Source: Bosea sp. BIWAKO-01 (GTDB lineage Bacteria > Pseudomonadota > Alphaproteobacteria > Rhizobiales > Beijerinckiaceae). From it: DNA of 64,000 nucleotides. Position numbers and translations under genes: made by a program. Below are positions 8,906 to 16,150 of this stretch, one piece after another; position 1 is the stretch's first letter; the number at the start of each line of letters is the position of its first letter. Under the pieces are notes generated by a model. That model was not told the origin of the DNA. It did no database searches and was given only the letters and a program-made list of their open reading frames with translations. The stretch lies in assembly GCF_001748145.1 (NCBI RefSeq), contig NZ_BCQA01000001.1, positions 558,001-622,000 on the forward strand, written 5' to 3'.

Positions 8906-9292
8906 TCAGGTCTTGTCGCTGGTCTTGCGTGGTGGAGCACCGCGATCAGGTTCCCGATCCTTGCGCGGGCGGTTGAAATAAGCTTCGAGCGCATCGAGCT
9001 TCTCGCGCCAGAAGCGCTCGTAGCGGCGCAGCCACCCCATAGCTTCCTCCATCGGTGCGGCGTTCAGGCGGCACGATACCGTGCGGCCTGTCTTTTCCCG
9101 CGTGATCAGCCCGGCATCCGACAGCACGTCGAGATGTTTCATGATGGCCGGCAGCGTGACCGGAAAGGGTCGCGCCAGGTCGCTGACCGAGACGGAATCC
9201 ACCTCTTCGAGCCGCGCCAGAAGAGCCCGCCGCGTCGGGTCGGCCAAAGCGGCAAAGGTGCGGTCGAGCGACGGCTCTTGATACTTAACCAT
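8906..9292 (-). CDS. ArsR-family winged-helix repressor
   Basis: 128 residues from the ATG at 9292; a GTG at 9310 would add six residues. The HTH domain includes DRTFAALADPTRRALLARLEE and the recognition region LPAIMKHLDVLSDAGLI. No metal-binding cysteine pair is visible, which fits the non-metal subgroup that precedes SRPBCC genes. An 18-bp palindrome, CTTAACCATTGAGTTAAG (9284-9301), covers the start codon and is a good autoregulatory operator. The repressor probably controls its own gene, the SRPBCC gene and the DHA2 pump. Confidence 0.88.
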   Translation of the reverse strand: MVKYQEPSLDRTFAALADPTRRALLARLEEVDSVSVSDLARPFPVTLPAIMKHLDVLSDAGLITREKTGRTVSCRLNAAPMEEAMGWLRRYERFWREKLDALEAYFNRPRKDREPDRGAPPRKTSDKT

Positions 9293-9301
9293 TGAGTTAA
9301 G
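9284..9301. promoter_or_regulatory. Palindromic operator overlapping the arsR-like start
   Basis: CTTAAC and GTTAAG form perfect 6-bp arms around CATTGA, whose reverse complement contains the ATG. The site is placed to block transcription and translation start of the repressor gene. Confidence 0.6.
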
Positions 9302-9399
9302 TTTAGACACGCATGCGGGGCTGCGTCAAGCGCACGCAACCAAGGGTAAGGGGGCGCTGCTACGAAGCCTGCGCCTGATCCAGCGTCACGCCATCGCAC

Positions 9400-9816
9400 T
9401 CAATCCGGCACATAGCGCCGGGACAGTTCGTTGCGATCGTCATAGGACGCTTCAAAGATGGATGCGGCCAGGGTGGCGCGGACATGCAGGATCTCGGCGC
9501 CGACATTCCTGAAGCCATGGCGGGCGCCTGCCGGGATCAGCACCGACTGATTGGCCGTCACGGTCCGGGTTTCGTCGCGCAGGGTGATCTCGGCCGTCCC
9601 CGCGATCACTTCGAGCACCTCCTCGACGGCATGAAGATGCATCGGCGCCCCTAGTCCCGGGTCGCAGTACTGCTCGAAGATGCAAAGCTGCCGGCTCTGG
9701 ACCGTCGCCGAAACGCGCATCAGCGTCCTCACCCCGTCGCGCCAATGTTCCTGCGGCTGGGTGGCGTGGTCGAGGACATCCATGGCGCTGCTTTCTTCCC
9801 CCGTCGGAGCCTGCAT
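9400..9816 (-). CDS. Cupin-domain protein
   Basis: 138 residues from the ATG at 9816, which overlaps the stop codon of the thioesterase gene (TGATG); an internal ATG at 9783 is the alternative. Cupin motif 1 is visible as PGLGAPMHLHAVEEVLEVIAG and motif 2 as PAGARHGFRNVGA, with the His/Glu residues that normally hold a metal ion. Single-domain cupins range from dioxygenases to sugar-binding or regulatory proteins and the substrate cannot be told. It is the last gene of the dusA-thioesterase-cupin transcription unit. Confidence 0.82.
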   Translation of the reverse strand: MQAPTGEESSAMDVLDHATQPQEHWRDGVRTLMRVSATVQSRQLCIFEQYCDPGLGAPMHLHAVEEVLEVIAGTAEITLRDETRTVTANQSVLIPAGARHGFRNVGAEILHVRATLAASIFEASYDDRNELSRRYVPD

Positions 9817-10277
9817 CAGTCGGACACGCCGTCGCGACCGGCAATGGTCATGCAGGTCGCCGTCATCATGGCACAGAGCCTGGCTGCGCCGTCCTTCAGC
9901 GCGAAGACCTCGGCGGTCGCGAGCGTCAGGGTGCGGCCGGCCTTGACCACCCTGCCCTTCGCCACCAGCCGTTCGCCGGCAGCAGGCGCAAGGAGGTTGA
10001 TCTTGAACTCGGCGGTGAGAATGCCGGCGCCCGGCGGCATCATCGTCAGCGCCGCATAGCCTGCGGCGGAATCGGCGATGGTGGCAACCGCTCCGGCATG
10101 GACGAAGCCATGCTGTTGGGTGAGATGGGCCGAGACCGGCAGCTCGATCTCGACCTCGCCGGGCGCGACCCGGCTGAGCCGGGCGCCAAGTGTCGACATG
10201 AAGGCCTGTTTGCCGAAGCTCGCCTCGATGCGCCTGACCACATCCGCATCTGAAAGCGACTGGTCGGGCACGGTCAT
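9816..10277 (-). CDS. PaaI-family hotdog-fold thioesterase
   Basis: 153 residues with the hotdog thioesterase layout: a central HGFVHAGAVATIADSAAGYAAL helix region containing the typical HxGAxxxxxD arrangement, and the LAPAAGERLVAKGRVVKAGRTLTLATAEVF strand region. Such enzymes hydrolyse acyl- or aryl-CoA thioesters in the cytoplasm. The gene begins 9 bp after the dusA stop codon and overlaps the cupin gene, so all three share a transcript. The association with dusA is positional and does not imply a role in tRNA modification. Confidence 0.88.
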   Translation of the reverse strand: MTVPDQSLSDADVVRRIEASFGKQAFMSTLGARLSRVAPGEVEIELPVSAHLTQQHGFVHAGAVATIADSAAGYAALTMMPPGAGILTAEFKINLLAPAAGERLVAKGRVVKAGRTLTLATAEVFALKDGAARLCAMMTATCMTIAGRDGVSD

Positions 10278-10286
10278 GGCAGGCTC

Positions 10287-11372
10287 CTATGCAGCGGCGG
10301 CCGCCTCTTCGTAGCGCGAGACATGGGCAACGGCCGCACGCAAATCCGCCAGCCCCGCTTCGCTTCCGACGCAATGCTCGGCGAGATGACGGCGGAACTG
10401 GCGCGCACCCCGGCGCCCCGGGAACAGCCCGACGAGATGACGGGTGAAGGCATGCAGCCGGCCGCCCGTCTCCAGATGCGCCGCGATATGCGGTTCGAGC
10501 GCTTCCAGCATGGCGAAGGCATCGTCGACCGGAGCCGCCTCGCCAAAGAGCAGCGGATCGACCTGCAGCAGGATTTCGGGATTTTGATAGGCCTCGCGGC
10601 CGATCATCACGCCGTCGAGATGCGCGAGATGGGCCGGCCATTCCGCAGGGGCACGGATGCCGCCATTGATCGCCACGATCAGGTCCGGATTGGCCGCCTT
10701 CAGACGATAGGCGCGATCATAGTCGAGCGGAGGGATCTCGCGGTTTTCCTTCGGCGACAATCCCTGCAGCCAGGCCTTTCGAGCATGCACGACGAGCGCA
10801 TCGACGCCGGCGGCGCGCACGCTGGCGGTCAGGGCATCGAGCGCCGCTTCCGGATCCTGATCATCGACGCCGATGCGGCATTTGACGGTGACGGCGACGG
10901 AGACCGCCGCCTTCATCGCCGCGACGCAGTCACCGACCAGCGCGGGCTCTCGCATCAGGCAGGCGCCAAAGGCCCCGCCCTGCACGCGGTCAGAGGGACA
11001 GCCGCAGTTTAGATTGATCTCGTCATAGCCGAAATCGGCGCCGATCTTCGCTGCCTCCGCCAGCAGGGCCGGATCATTGCCGCCAAGCTGCAGGGCAACC
11101 GGCTGCTCCATTGCGTCGAAGCCGATCAGGCGCTGCCGGTCGCCGCGGATCACCGCCTGCGCCGTCACCATCTCGGTATAGAGCCGAGCCCGACGCGACA
11201 TCAGGCGATGGATGACGCGGCAATGCCGGTCCGTCCAATCCATCATCGGCGCGACGGAAAGGCGCCAGGCGCTACCCGGTGCGCTTTTCGCCTGATTTAG
11301 GGCATTCTCTGTCAACTGGCCGCTCTCGTTCGTGTCCTGTTCCTTGCCAATATCGGCCGTTTTCGATAGCAC
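10287..11372 (-). CDS. dusA: tRNA-dihydrouridine(20/20a) synthase DusA with island-supplied N-terminus
   Basis: 361 residues from a GTG at 11372. DusA reduces uridines in the tRNA D-loop using FMN and NADPH. The core starts RLSVAPMMDWTDRHCR, followed by LNCGCPSDRVQGG, with Cys125 as the expected catalytic acid, and KCRIGVDD. The first ~36 residues, up to the SAW before RLSVAPMM, are non-conserved and encoded by the genomic island that integrated at 11237-11252; the ancestral start is displaced to 23207. The start codon is uncertain because no clear ribosome-binding site precedes the GTG and a TTG at 11315 is possible. The integrase gene is divergent, only 38 bp away. Confidence 0.93.
   Translation of the reverse strand: MLSKTADIGKEQDTNESGQLTENALNQAKSAPGSAWRLSVAPMMDWTDRHCRVIHRLMSRRARLYTEMVTAQAVIRGDRQRLIGFDAMEQPVALQLGGNDPALLAEAAKIGADFGYDEINLNCGCPSDRVQGGAFGACLMREPALVGDCVAAMKAAVSVAVTVKCRIGVDDQDPEAALDALTASVRAAGVDALVVHARKAWLQGLSPKENREIPPLDYDRAYRLKAANPDLIVAINGGIRAPAEWPAHLAHLDGVMIGREAYQNPEILLQVDPLLFGEAAPVDDAFAMLEALEPHIAAHLETGGRLHAFTRHLVGLFPGRRGARQFRRHLAEHCVGSEAGLADLRAAVAHVSRYEEAAAAA
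11237..11252. other. attL core (16-bp direct repeat) within dusA
   Basis: AATCCATCATCGGCGC is identical to 23159-23174. On the dusA strand it encodes the conserved APMMD of the active-site entry region, so recombination here keeps the frame of dusA. Confidence 0.82.
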
Positions 11373-11410
11373 TTACAACAAATGTCACAGATGCGGCGGC
11401 AATGTTGTAA
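11373..11410. promoter_or_regulatory. Inverted TTACAACA pair between dusA and integrase starts
   Basis: TTACAACA at 11373-11380 and its reverse complement TGTTGTAA at 11403-11410 fill the 38-bp gap between the divergent dusA GTG and the integrase ATG. Two further copies, TTACAACA and CTACAACA, occur at 23082-23089 and 23093-23100 near the other island end. This distribution fits integrase arm-binding sites, or a regulator controlling both divergent genes. Confidence 0.5.
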
Positions 11411-12526
11411 ATGGGCACGATCATCGATCGACCGAGACGGGACGGAACGGTCGCCTATATGGCGCAAATCGCCGTTCAACGCGAGGGCCGCAGCCATCGA
11501 GAGTCCAAGACCTTCGACCGTCGGCCAGCCGCCGCGGCGTGGGTCAAGAAGCGAGAAGCCGAATTATCCAAGCCGGGCGCGCTCGCATTGGCGCAGCATG
11601 GCAAGCGGCTTGCGACGCTCGGAGACGCGATCGATAGCTACCTTGCCGAGAGCAAGAAGAAGATCGGGCGGACGAAGACGCAGGTTCTGCGCGCGATCAA
11701 GGCCGACGACATTGCCGATATCGCCTGCGCCGACATCACCAGCCAGGATCTTGTCGCTTATGCCGGGCGCCTTGGAGCTGAACGCGCGCCGGCGACTGTG
11801 GCGAATTACCTGTCTCACCTGCGCGCCGTCTTCGCGATTGCCCAGCCCGCATGGGGCTACCCGCTCGACGAGAAGGCCATGGCGGATGCCTTCAAGGTGA
11901 CGAAACGGCTCGGCGTGACCGGCAAATCGAAGGCTCGCGATCGGAGGCCAACGCTCGACGAGCTCGATCGCCTGCTGAAGCATTTTGAAGCCGGCCGGCG
12001 CAAGCGGCCGCGCATGATGCCCATGGCGGCAATCGTCGCCTTCGCGCTCTATTCGAGCCGGCGCGAGGAGGAAATCACCAAGATCCTCTGGACGGATCTC
12101 GATGTCGCCGGACGACGCGTGCTCGTCCGCGACATGAAGGACCCGGAAGCGAAGGACGGAAATGACGTGTGGTGCGAACTGCATGAAGAGGCTCTTCGGA
12201 TTGCGCTGGCTCAACCTCGAAACCAAGCCGAGATTTTCCCGTACAATCACCGGACAGTCAGCGCCAACATGACGCGCGCCTGCGCCATCCTCAACATCGT
12301 TGATCTCCACTTCCACGACCTGCGGCACGAGGGCGTTTCGCGCCTGCTCGAGATGGGCCGGACCATTCCGCAGGCGGCATCGGTCTCCGGCCATCGGAAC
12401 TGGAGCTCGATGAAACGCTATGCCCATCTGCGCCAGACCGGCGACAAATATGCGGGCTGGGTATGGCTCGATCGGCTCGCGCCAGAAATCAGCAAACCCA
12501 CGCACGCGGCACTGGCAAAAACTTGA
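11411..12526 (+). CDS. int: Tyrosine recombinase (dusA-targeting integrase)
   Basis: 371 residues. The N-terminal part carries an arm-binding-like domain and a SAM-like core-binding domain (about 65-160); the catalytic domain shows Arg218 (SSRREEEI), the HxxR box His302/Arg305 (HFHDLRHEG), His328 (SGHRNW) and nucleophile Tyr337 (KRYAHLR). All catalytic positions are present, so the enzyme should be active. It catalyses site-specific insertion and excision at the 16-bp dusA core. The gene lies just inside the island and is divergent from dusA. Integrases that target dusA are a known group with exactly this arrangement; this one fits by position and by the displaced dusA start. Confidence 0.93.
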   Translation: MGTIIDRPRRDGTVAYMAQIAVQREGRSHRESKTFDRRPAAAAWVKKREAELSKPGALALAQHGKRLATLGDAIDSYLAESKKKIGRTKTQVLRAIKADDIADIACADITSQDLVAYAGRLGAERAPATVANYLSHLRAVFAIAQPAWGYPLDEKAMADAFKVTKRLGVTGKSKARDRRPTLDELDRLLKHFEAGRRKRPRMMPMAAIVAFALYSSRREEEITKILWTDLDVAGRRVLVRDMKDPEAKDGNDVWCELHEEALRIALAQPRNQAEIFPYNHRTVSANMTRACAILNIVDLHFHDLRHEGVSRLLEMGRTIPQAASVSGHRNWSSMKRYAHLRQTGDKYAGWVWLDRLAPEISKPTHAALAKT

Positions 12527-12605
12527 TGCCCAAGGGATACCCAAAAGCCAAGTTTCGGGGCGCGGGGATCGCAAGTTCAAAACGTTCCGGAGATAAGATA
12601 TTCCC

Positions 12606-13373
12606 TTATCGAGGAACATATCTTTTCGGTGAAGACCCCTCGAATATCCCATTTCTATAACCACTTGCACAATCTATAAGATCTGAATATTCTGAGAAGC
12701 CTGTGTTAGGCTGCAGCCTTGAGTCCGGAACTCCCATTCTCTTAGCCTCAGCTACACAGGTTGCCCATTTCAGATCATAGGCTTTCGTCCTCTCTAAAGC
12801 TTGTTCTTCGATTTTCTGAAATCTCTCGACACATTCGTCGAATGTTTCTCCTTCCTTCGGCGTGCCAGGACCGGTGCTATAGGCACGTCCGCTAGCACAA
12901 GCTCTAGCTTCTTCCGATCCCCTCAAGACACGTTGTGCCTTTTCCAGTCTTTCTTGATAGATCCTCTGATCCTCAATTTTCTTATCCTCAATCTTCTTCT
13001 TTTCATCAAGAAAATCTACTGGACCTACTTCACTGGGCGTATAATAACCAAAGGCTGTTCGAATTCCCTGTTCACTAGAAACTCTGAACTTTCCACTATC
13101 TAGAGGAAGGATCACATAGTTCAAAACGATCCCGTTGATTTCTCCAGAACAAATTATCTGATTTCCTCTAATCCCCAATGGACCAGTATTCGATATAGAA
13201 GGATCTTTACCGCTGAGTTTAAAGATCATGGTCTTCAAAGTGTCGATCACTCCGGCAGAAGAACACGATATCTTTGGGACAGAATTTGAGATTTCTTGAC
13301 CGATAGACGGACCTATCGCGGCAAGACTTCCTATTGCAAACGCGCATCCAACTGCGACAACTACGGTTTTCAT
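12606..13373 (-). CDS. Secreted hypothetical protein
   Basis: 255 residues from the ATG at 13373, chosen because AAAGGA lies 9 nt upstream; an ATG at 13391 is in frame. A classical signal peptide is visible (MKTVVVAVGCAFAIGSLAAI). The mature protein has two parts: a beta-rich region with paired cysteines (SCSSAGVIDT and IICSGEING) and a charged, probably coiled-coil stretch (DEKKKIEDKKIEDQ, about 125-155) followed by a Cys-containing C-terminal part. I recognise no family. Codon use and composition are clearly AT-richer than the flanking chromosome, which supports recent acquisition with the island. Confidence 0.7.
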   Translation of the reverse strand: MKTVVVAVGCAFAIGSLAAIGPSIGQEISNSVPKISCSSAGVIDTLKTMIFKLSGKDPSISNTGPLGIRGNQIICSGEINGIVLNYVILPLDSGKFRVSSEQGIRTAFGYYTPSEVGPVDFLDEKKKIEDKKIEDQRIYQERLEKAQRVLRGSEEARACASGRAYSTGPGTPKEGETFDECVERFQKIEEQALERTKAYDLKWATCVAEAKRMGVPDSRLQPNTGFSEYSDLIDCASGYRNGIFEGSSPKRYVPR

Positions 13374-13876
13374 TCCGAAATGTCCTTTCATTGGTACTGC
13401 TCGCCAGACTTGAACCGCTTTACGGCAGGTCTTGTGTCGCGCCCCTGCTCGCGTGCCAGATCGGCGAACTGGTCTTGGGCAGATCGCAACCATCTTAATC
13501 CTGGGAACGTCGAACGTCATTGGACGGTCGCGACGCGCAGGCGCCAGTCGATCCATGCAGAGCCGCAGCGCGGTAGGGAAGCAGCCGAGTAAAAGGACCC
13601 AAGCGGGCGTTCTTCGGTGCGGCCGCGCGTCCACCGCCAGAGAGAGACCACGTCAGAATCCTCCCCATCGCCTGCTGTTTGCCGTGGCTGTTTTCTTTGC
13701 AATGCCACTATGGGGTTGGTGGATTGGAGATTGGCGCTAACGCCGCATCAGCATCGATCTACCCAAGCACTTGATATTGCTTGCCACCCGTTTTCTGTGC
13801 GCCCCGGAACAGCTGCGTACGAACGCGGAACCGCGAGGAACGCTGAAAACAATATTTCCTCCGCTTGGGAAATGCC
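13374..13876. other. Intergenic stretch without a supported gene
   Basis: Short open frames exist on both strands, for example a plus-strand frame ending at 13740 with a hydrophobic, Trp-rich C-terminus (FFAMPLWGWWIGDWR). None has a convincing start with ribosome-binding site or a recognisable family, so I call nothing here. Confidence 0.4.
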
Positions 13877-14065
13877 TTATTCCTTCGCCTCGCGCTCTTT
13901 CAGCAGGTGGTTGAGCAGGTCCTGTTGATCGTTGATCCTGTTCGCGATGGCTTCTTCCGCGGCGGATCCAGAGGTCGCGGTTGCTCGGTCCATCAGATCG
14001 GCGATATTCCTTCGGAGGACCGCAATCTGGTTATCGAGCTTCTGCTTGGACGCGTTATCGGTCAT
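13877..14065 (-). CDS. Small coiled-coil hypothetical protein
   Basis: 62 residues from the ATG at 14065; an upstream start at 14083 would add six residues. The sequence is hydrophilic and strongly helical (NQIAVLRRNIADLMDR and INDQQDLLNHLLKEREAKE), with a heptad-like spacing of leucine and isoleucine typical of a short coiled coil. No signal peptide or known domain is seen. It stands alone between low-information stretches of the island. It could be a small regulatory or phage-derived protein; confidence that it is real is moderate. Confidence 0.45.
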   Translation of the reverse strand: MTDNASKQKLDNQIAVLRRNIADLMDRATATSGSAAEEAIANRINDQQDLLNHLLKEREAKE

Positions 14066-14269
14066 TGGGCGGCTCGAACGCATCGGTCCATGCTCAACAC
14101 ATTGTTTGATCCTAGGGGCAGCGTTGTGGGCTTAATCGACCTAGCCCAAATGGAACATGCGAGATCACGCCAAGCATTTGCTGGTTCCTGCCACGGGAGC
14201 GGAACGTCCTGCCCCCCTTCGGGCAGCGAGCTAGCTATGCGGGCATCGCGCCGAGCAAGGGGAGGCCCA

Positions 14270-14524
14270 ATGACCAAGACGTCCGTCCTCGCCGCGCTGG
14301 TGCTCGCCGTTCTGGCGAGCGAGGCCTCGGCGCAGTCACGCACGTTCCGTGACAACTCAGGTCGGATCACCGGCCGGTCCTCGACCGACAGCAGCGGCTC
14401 GACGACGTTCTACGATGCGCAAGGCCGCGTCACCGGCCGCGCCAGCACGGACAGCCAAGGGGCGACGACCTATCGCGATTCCAGCGGCAGAACGACCGGG
14501 ACCGCGACAGGCCCGCGACGCTAA
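14270..14524 (+). CDS. Small secreted repeat protein (Asp-Gly-Arg / STDS repeats)
   Basis: 84 residues, start fixed by AAGGGGAGG just upstream of the ATG at 14270. A signal peptide (MTKTSVLAALVLAVLASEASA) ends near residue 21. The mature part is almost entirely a tandem repeat of about 21 residues: unit 1 begins TFRDNSGRITGRSSTDS, unit 2 TFYDAQGRVTGRASTDS, and a partial third TYRDSSGRTTGT. The YD-x-x-GR pattern recalls a very short RHS/YD-repeat strip. Composition is Ser/Thr/Gly-rich without cysteine. Such a protein would be periplasmic or extracellular; function unknown. Confidence 0.75.
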   Translation: MTKTSVLAALVLAVLASEASAQSRTFRDNSGRITGRSSTDSSGSTTFYDAQGRVTGRASTDSQGATTYRDSSGRTTGTATGPRR

Positions 14525-14625
14525 AGGCCTAACAATTCGCGACATCGGCCCCGGTTTCACCGGGTAGCTCACCCCTTGATCCAGCCCGGCCTTTTTATCT
14601 GCGGCGCGCCGCCGCCATATTCGTA

Positions 14626-15195
14626 CTAACCGCGCGGCCCACGTTCGAAAAGGCTTCTCAGATGATCTTGCTCGCGTCGGCGATGACGCCAGCCTGCTAG
14701 CACGCGATGACATGAAAATAGTTCGCCATCGGCGTTCTCGAATGAAATAAATTTCGGAATGGAGGTCTTGTTTTCACCCGAAGCGCACAAGACAGTCCTG
14801 TCGTTTTGCTGCCAAATATTCAAAAAACCATCTTCACTTAGTGGCTCGCTCGGGGCCAACAGCATACGCACCGTATCTATTCTAGGTTTCAAGTGCGCTC
14901 TAGTAATTCCAGCTCCGCTCTTGTAACGGAAATTGGACTCAGAGAACTTTTTCAAAGCGGCTTCAGTTATCCCAACCACTCGCCAGGAAAATGGCTTGGC
15001 CGCCATGATAGAAGTCATTATCCGGGTGCACTCCTGAATTGTCCAGATTTCAGGCGCTTCTTTGTGTGCGCGATGAACCGCCAAATACAGATAGTGAAAT
15101 GTATGGCCAGCTTCAATTTTCATTTGTGCTGCATCAATTTGAACGAGGCCGTTGGCGGCGTGATGTCCTTCATCAGAAGGAGTGTACCATTTCAC
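14626..15195 (-). CDS. Hypothetical protein, second gene of an overlapping pair
   Basis: 189 residues from a GTG at 15195 that overlaps the stop of the upstream gene (GTGA), a signature of translational coupling. No signal peptide or membrane segment is seen, so it is probably cytoplasmic. Notable stretches are HTFHYLYLAVHRAH (histidine-rich), a Trp-rich helix KPFSWRVVGITEAALKKF and a central GITRAHLKPRIDTVRMLL. The last ~25 residues (WRHRRREQDHLRSLFERG) are basic and may be a late extension. I recognise no family. Its base composition is lower in GC than the chromosome. Confidence 0.6.
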   Translation of the reverse strand: MKWYTPSDEGHHAANGLVQIDAAQMKIEAGHTFHYLYLAVHRAHKEAPEIWTIQECTRIMTSIMAAKPFSWRVVGITEAALKKFSESNFRYKSGAGITRAHLKPRIDTVRMLLAPSEPLSEDGFLNIWQQNDRTVLCASGENKTSIPKFISFENADGELFSCHRVLAGWRHRRREQDHLRSLFERGPRG

Positions 15196-15431
15196 TGCGC
15201 CTGACCGTGAGGCTCGGCAGTGGCCAAGAGCAAGTCGTCAATTGCCTTCTTGAGGTGCAGTAGCCCATCACGGTTCCTCTGAAGCTGGCACGCAACGACC
15301 GGGACGATGGGGACGATCTGGTCGCGCGTCTCTGTCGGGTCACCAAATGCCCCATCGACGTCAGCACCTGTGAATGCTGTGGGAAGCACGCTCCAGAGGT
15401 CTGGTATCAGATTGAAGAGCGCACCTTTCAA
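15192..15431 (-). CDS. Hypothetical protein, first gene of an overlapping pair
   Basis: 79 residues from a TTG at 15431, with AAGG about 10 nt upstream; an in-frame stop lies a few codons earlier, so no longer version is possible. The protein is soluble and mixed alpha/beta, with acidic FTGADVDGAFGDPTETRD and a C-terminal helix HLKKAIDDLLLAT. Its TGA overlaps the GTG of the 189-residue gene. Overlap and order suggest the two products work together. An antitoxin-toxin or small defence pair is possible, but nothing in the sequence proves it. Confidence 0.5.
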   Translation of the reverse strand: MKGALFNLIPDLWSVLPTAFTGADVDGAFGDPTETRDQIVPIVPVVACQLQRNRDGLLHLKKAIDDLLLATAEPHGQAQ

Positions 15432-15668
15432 CTTAACCTTAAGGACGACTTCGAGCGGTCACTTGCTGACGCCGACGGCAACGGCTGGACTCAGTATGGG
15501 TGCAAGAATCTAATTGGCCACCGCGATTGCTTGGTTGTGGCGCGGAAAGGTTCGAGCGCTGACGCCGCCAGGTTGGCGTCATGAATCAAGTTCACCCGGC
15601 CCTGAACGCCGCCTGATAGATGGGGTGGGCGGGGCGCTCCGGGTAGACGTTGACTCTCTCCAGAACGA

Positions 15669-15683
15669 GAACATAAAAAGAAC
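15669..15683 (+). promoter_or_regulatory. Candidate LexA (SOS) box, GAAC-N7-GAAC
   Basis: GAACATAAAAAGAAC matches the direct-repeat LexA box described in alphaproteobacteria (GTTC-N7-GTTC, read on either strand). A further GAAC lies just upstream at 15663-15666. The box ends 24 bp before the ATG of the 31-residue ORF. Confidence 0.5.
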
Positions 15684-15707
15684 ATTCAGCCGGCAGAGGA
15701 GGCCCGC

Positions 15708-15803
15708 ATGAATGTCCCCCGCCCGCGTCGTGCGATCCGCCCTGCCGCAGCGCTCAATGCCCGCAACCGGGTGCTGGACCGGCATACAGACATTCTGTTC
15801 TGA
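15708..15803 (+). CDS. 31-residue arginine-rich small ORF
   Basis: Starts MNVPRPRRAIRPAAALNARN and ends HTDILF. The ATG at 15708 has a near-ideal AGAGGAGG ribosome-binding site at good spacing. The stop codon lies 2 bp before the ATG of the next gene, so it behaves as the leader gene of an operon. It is basic and proline-rich, with no known family. Its position after the LexA-like box suggests damage-inducible expression. It may encode a short functional peptide or simply couple translation to the following gene. Confidence 0.5.
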   Translation: MNVPRPRRAIRPAAALNARNRVLDRHTDILF

Positions 15804-15805
15804 CC

Positions 15806-16150
15806 ATGACGGCGCACACCTACGCCCTGCGCAAGACGTGGCCCGACAAGGAAGACGATTACGTCGTGATCGACGAGAACGGCGAGGATATTGGCCGCGC
15901 GCACCTGAGCGCAGGGATGACGCCGGCAGCGTGGCTCTTCTCGGTCGGGATTAGTTCGCTGCCTCAACAATCAATGTTCCAAGGCCATTCCCCCAGCCTT
16001 GAAGCCGCGAAAGAAGAGTTCAAACGCCTCTGGCCGATCTACCGGGCTCAGTGGACCGACGAGGATATCGAAAGCGCTCGGGCGCAGTTGCGCGATCTTG
16101 ATGAGCGAACCAGGCTATGGAATGCCAAGCACCGCCCCGCTGTTAAATGA
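15806..16150 (+). CDS. Hypothetical protein of island type
   Basis: 114 residues. The N-terminal half is a beta-rich module (HTYALRKTWPDKEDDYVVID and ENGEDIGRAHL) and the C-terminal half is helical with a repeated acidic pattern (EAAKEEFKRLWPIYRAQW and DEDIESARAQLRDLDE). No signal peptide or membrane segment. The gene is preceded by the 31-residue ORF and overlaps the next small ORF, so it belongs to a three-gene unit downstream of the LexA-like box. Similar-looking proteins occur in rhizobial islands and phages, to my knowledge without a function. Confidence 0.7.
   Translation: MTAHTYALRKTWPDKEDDYVVIDENGEDIGRAHLSAGMTPAAWLFSVGISSLPQQSMFQGHSPSLEAAKEEFKRLWPIYRAQWTDEDIESARAQLRDLDERTRLWNAKHRPAVK

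Noticed and set aside
11237..11252. tRNA gene as the integration target
   Set aside because: No tRNA sequence or cloverleaf is present at either island end; the repeat lies inside the dusA coding sequence.
13432..13740. Plus-strand open frame with a hydrophobic Trp-rich C-terminus
   Set aside because: No ribosome-binding site at any start, Arg/Ser-rich random-looking N-terminal part and no family resemblance; it was left as unannotated intergenic sequence.
13374..13876. ECF (EcfG-type) promoter suggested by GGAAC repeats near 13806-13840
   Set aside because: GGAAC occurs several times, but no matching -10 element is found at 16-17 bp spacing and no clear gene starts downstream on that strand.
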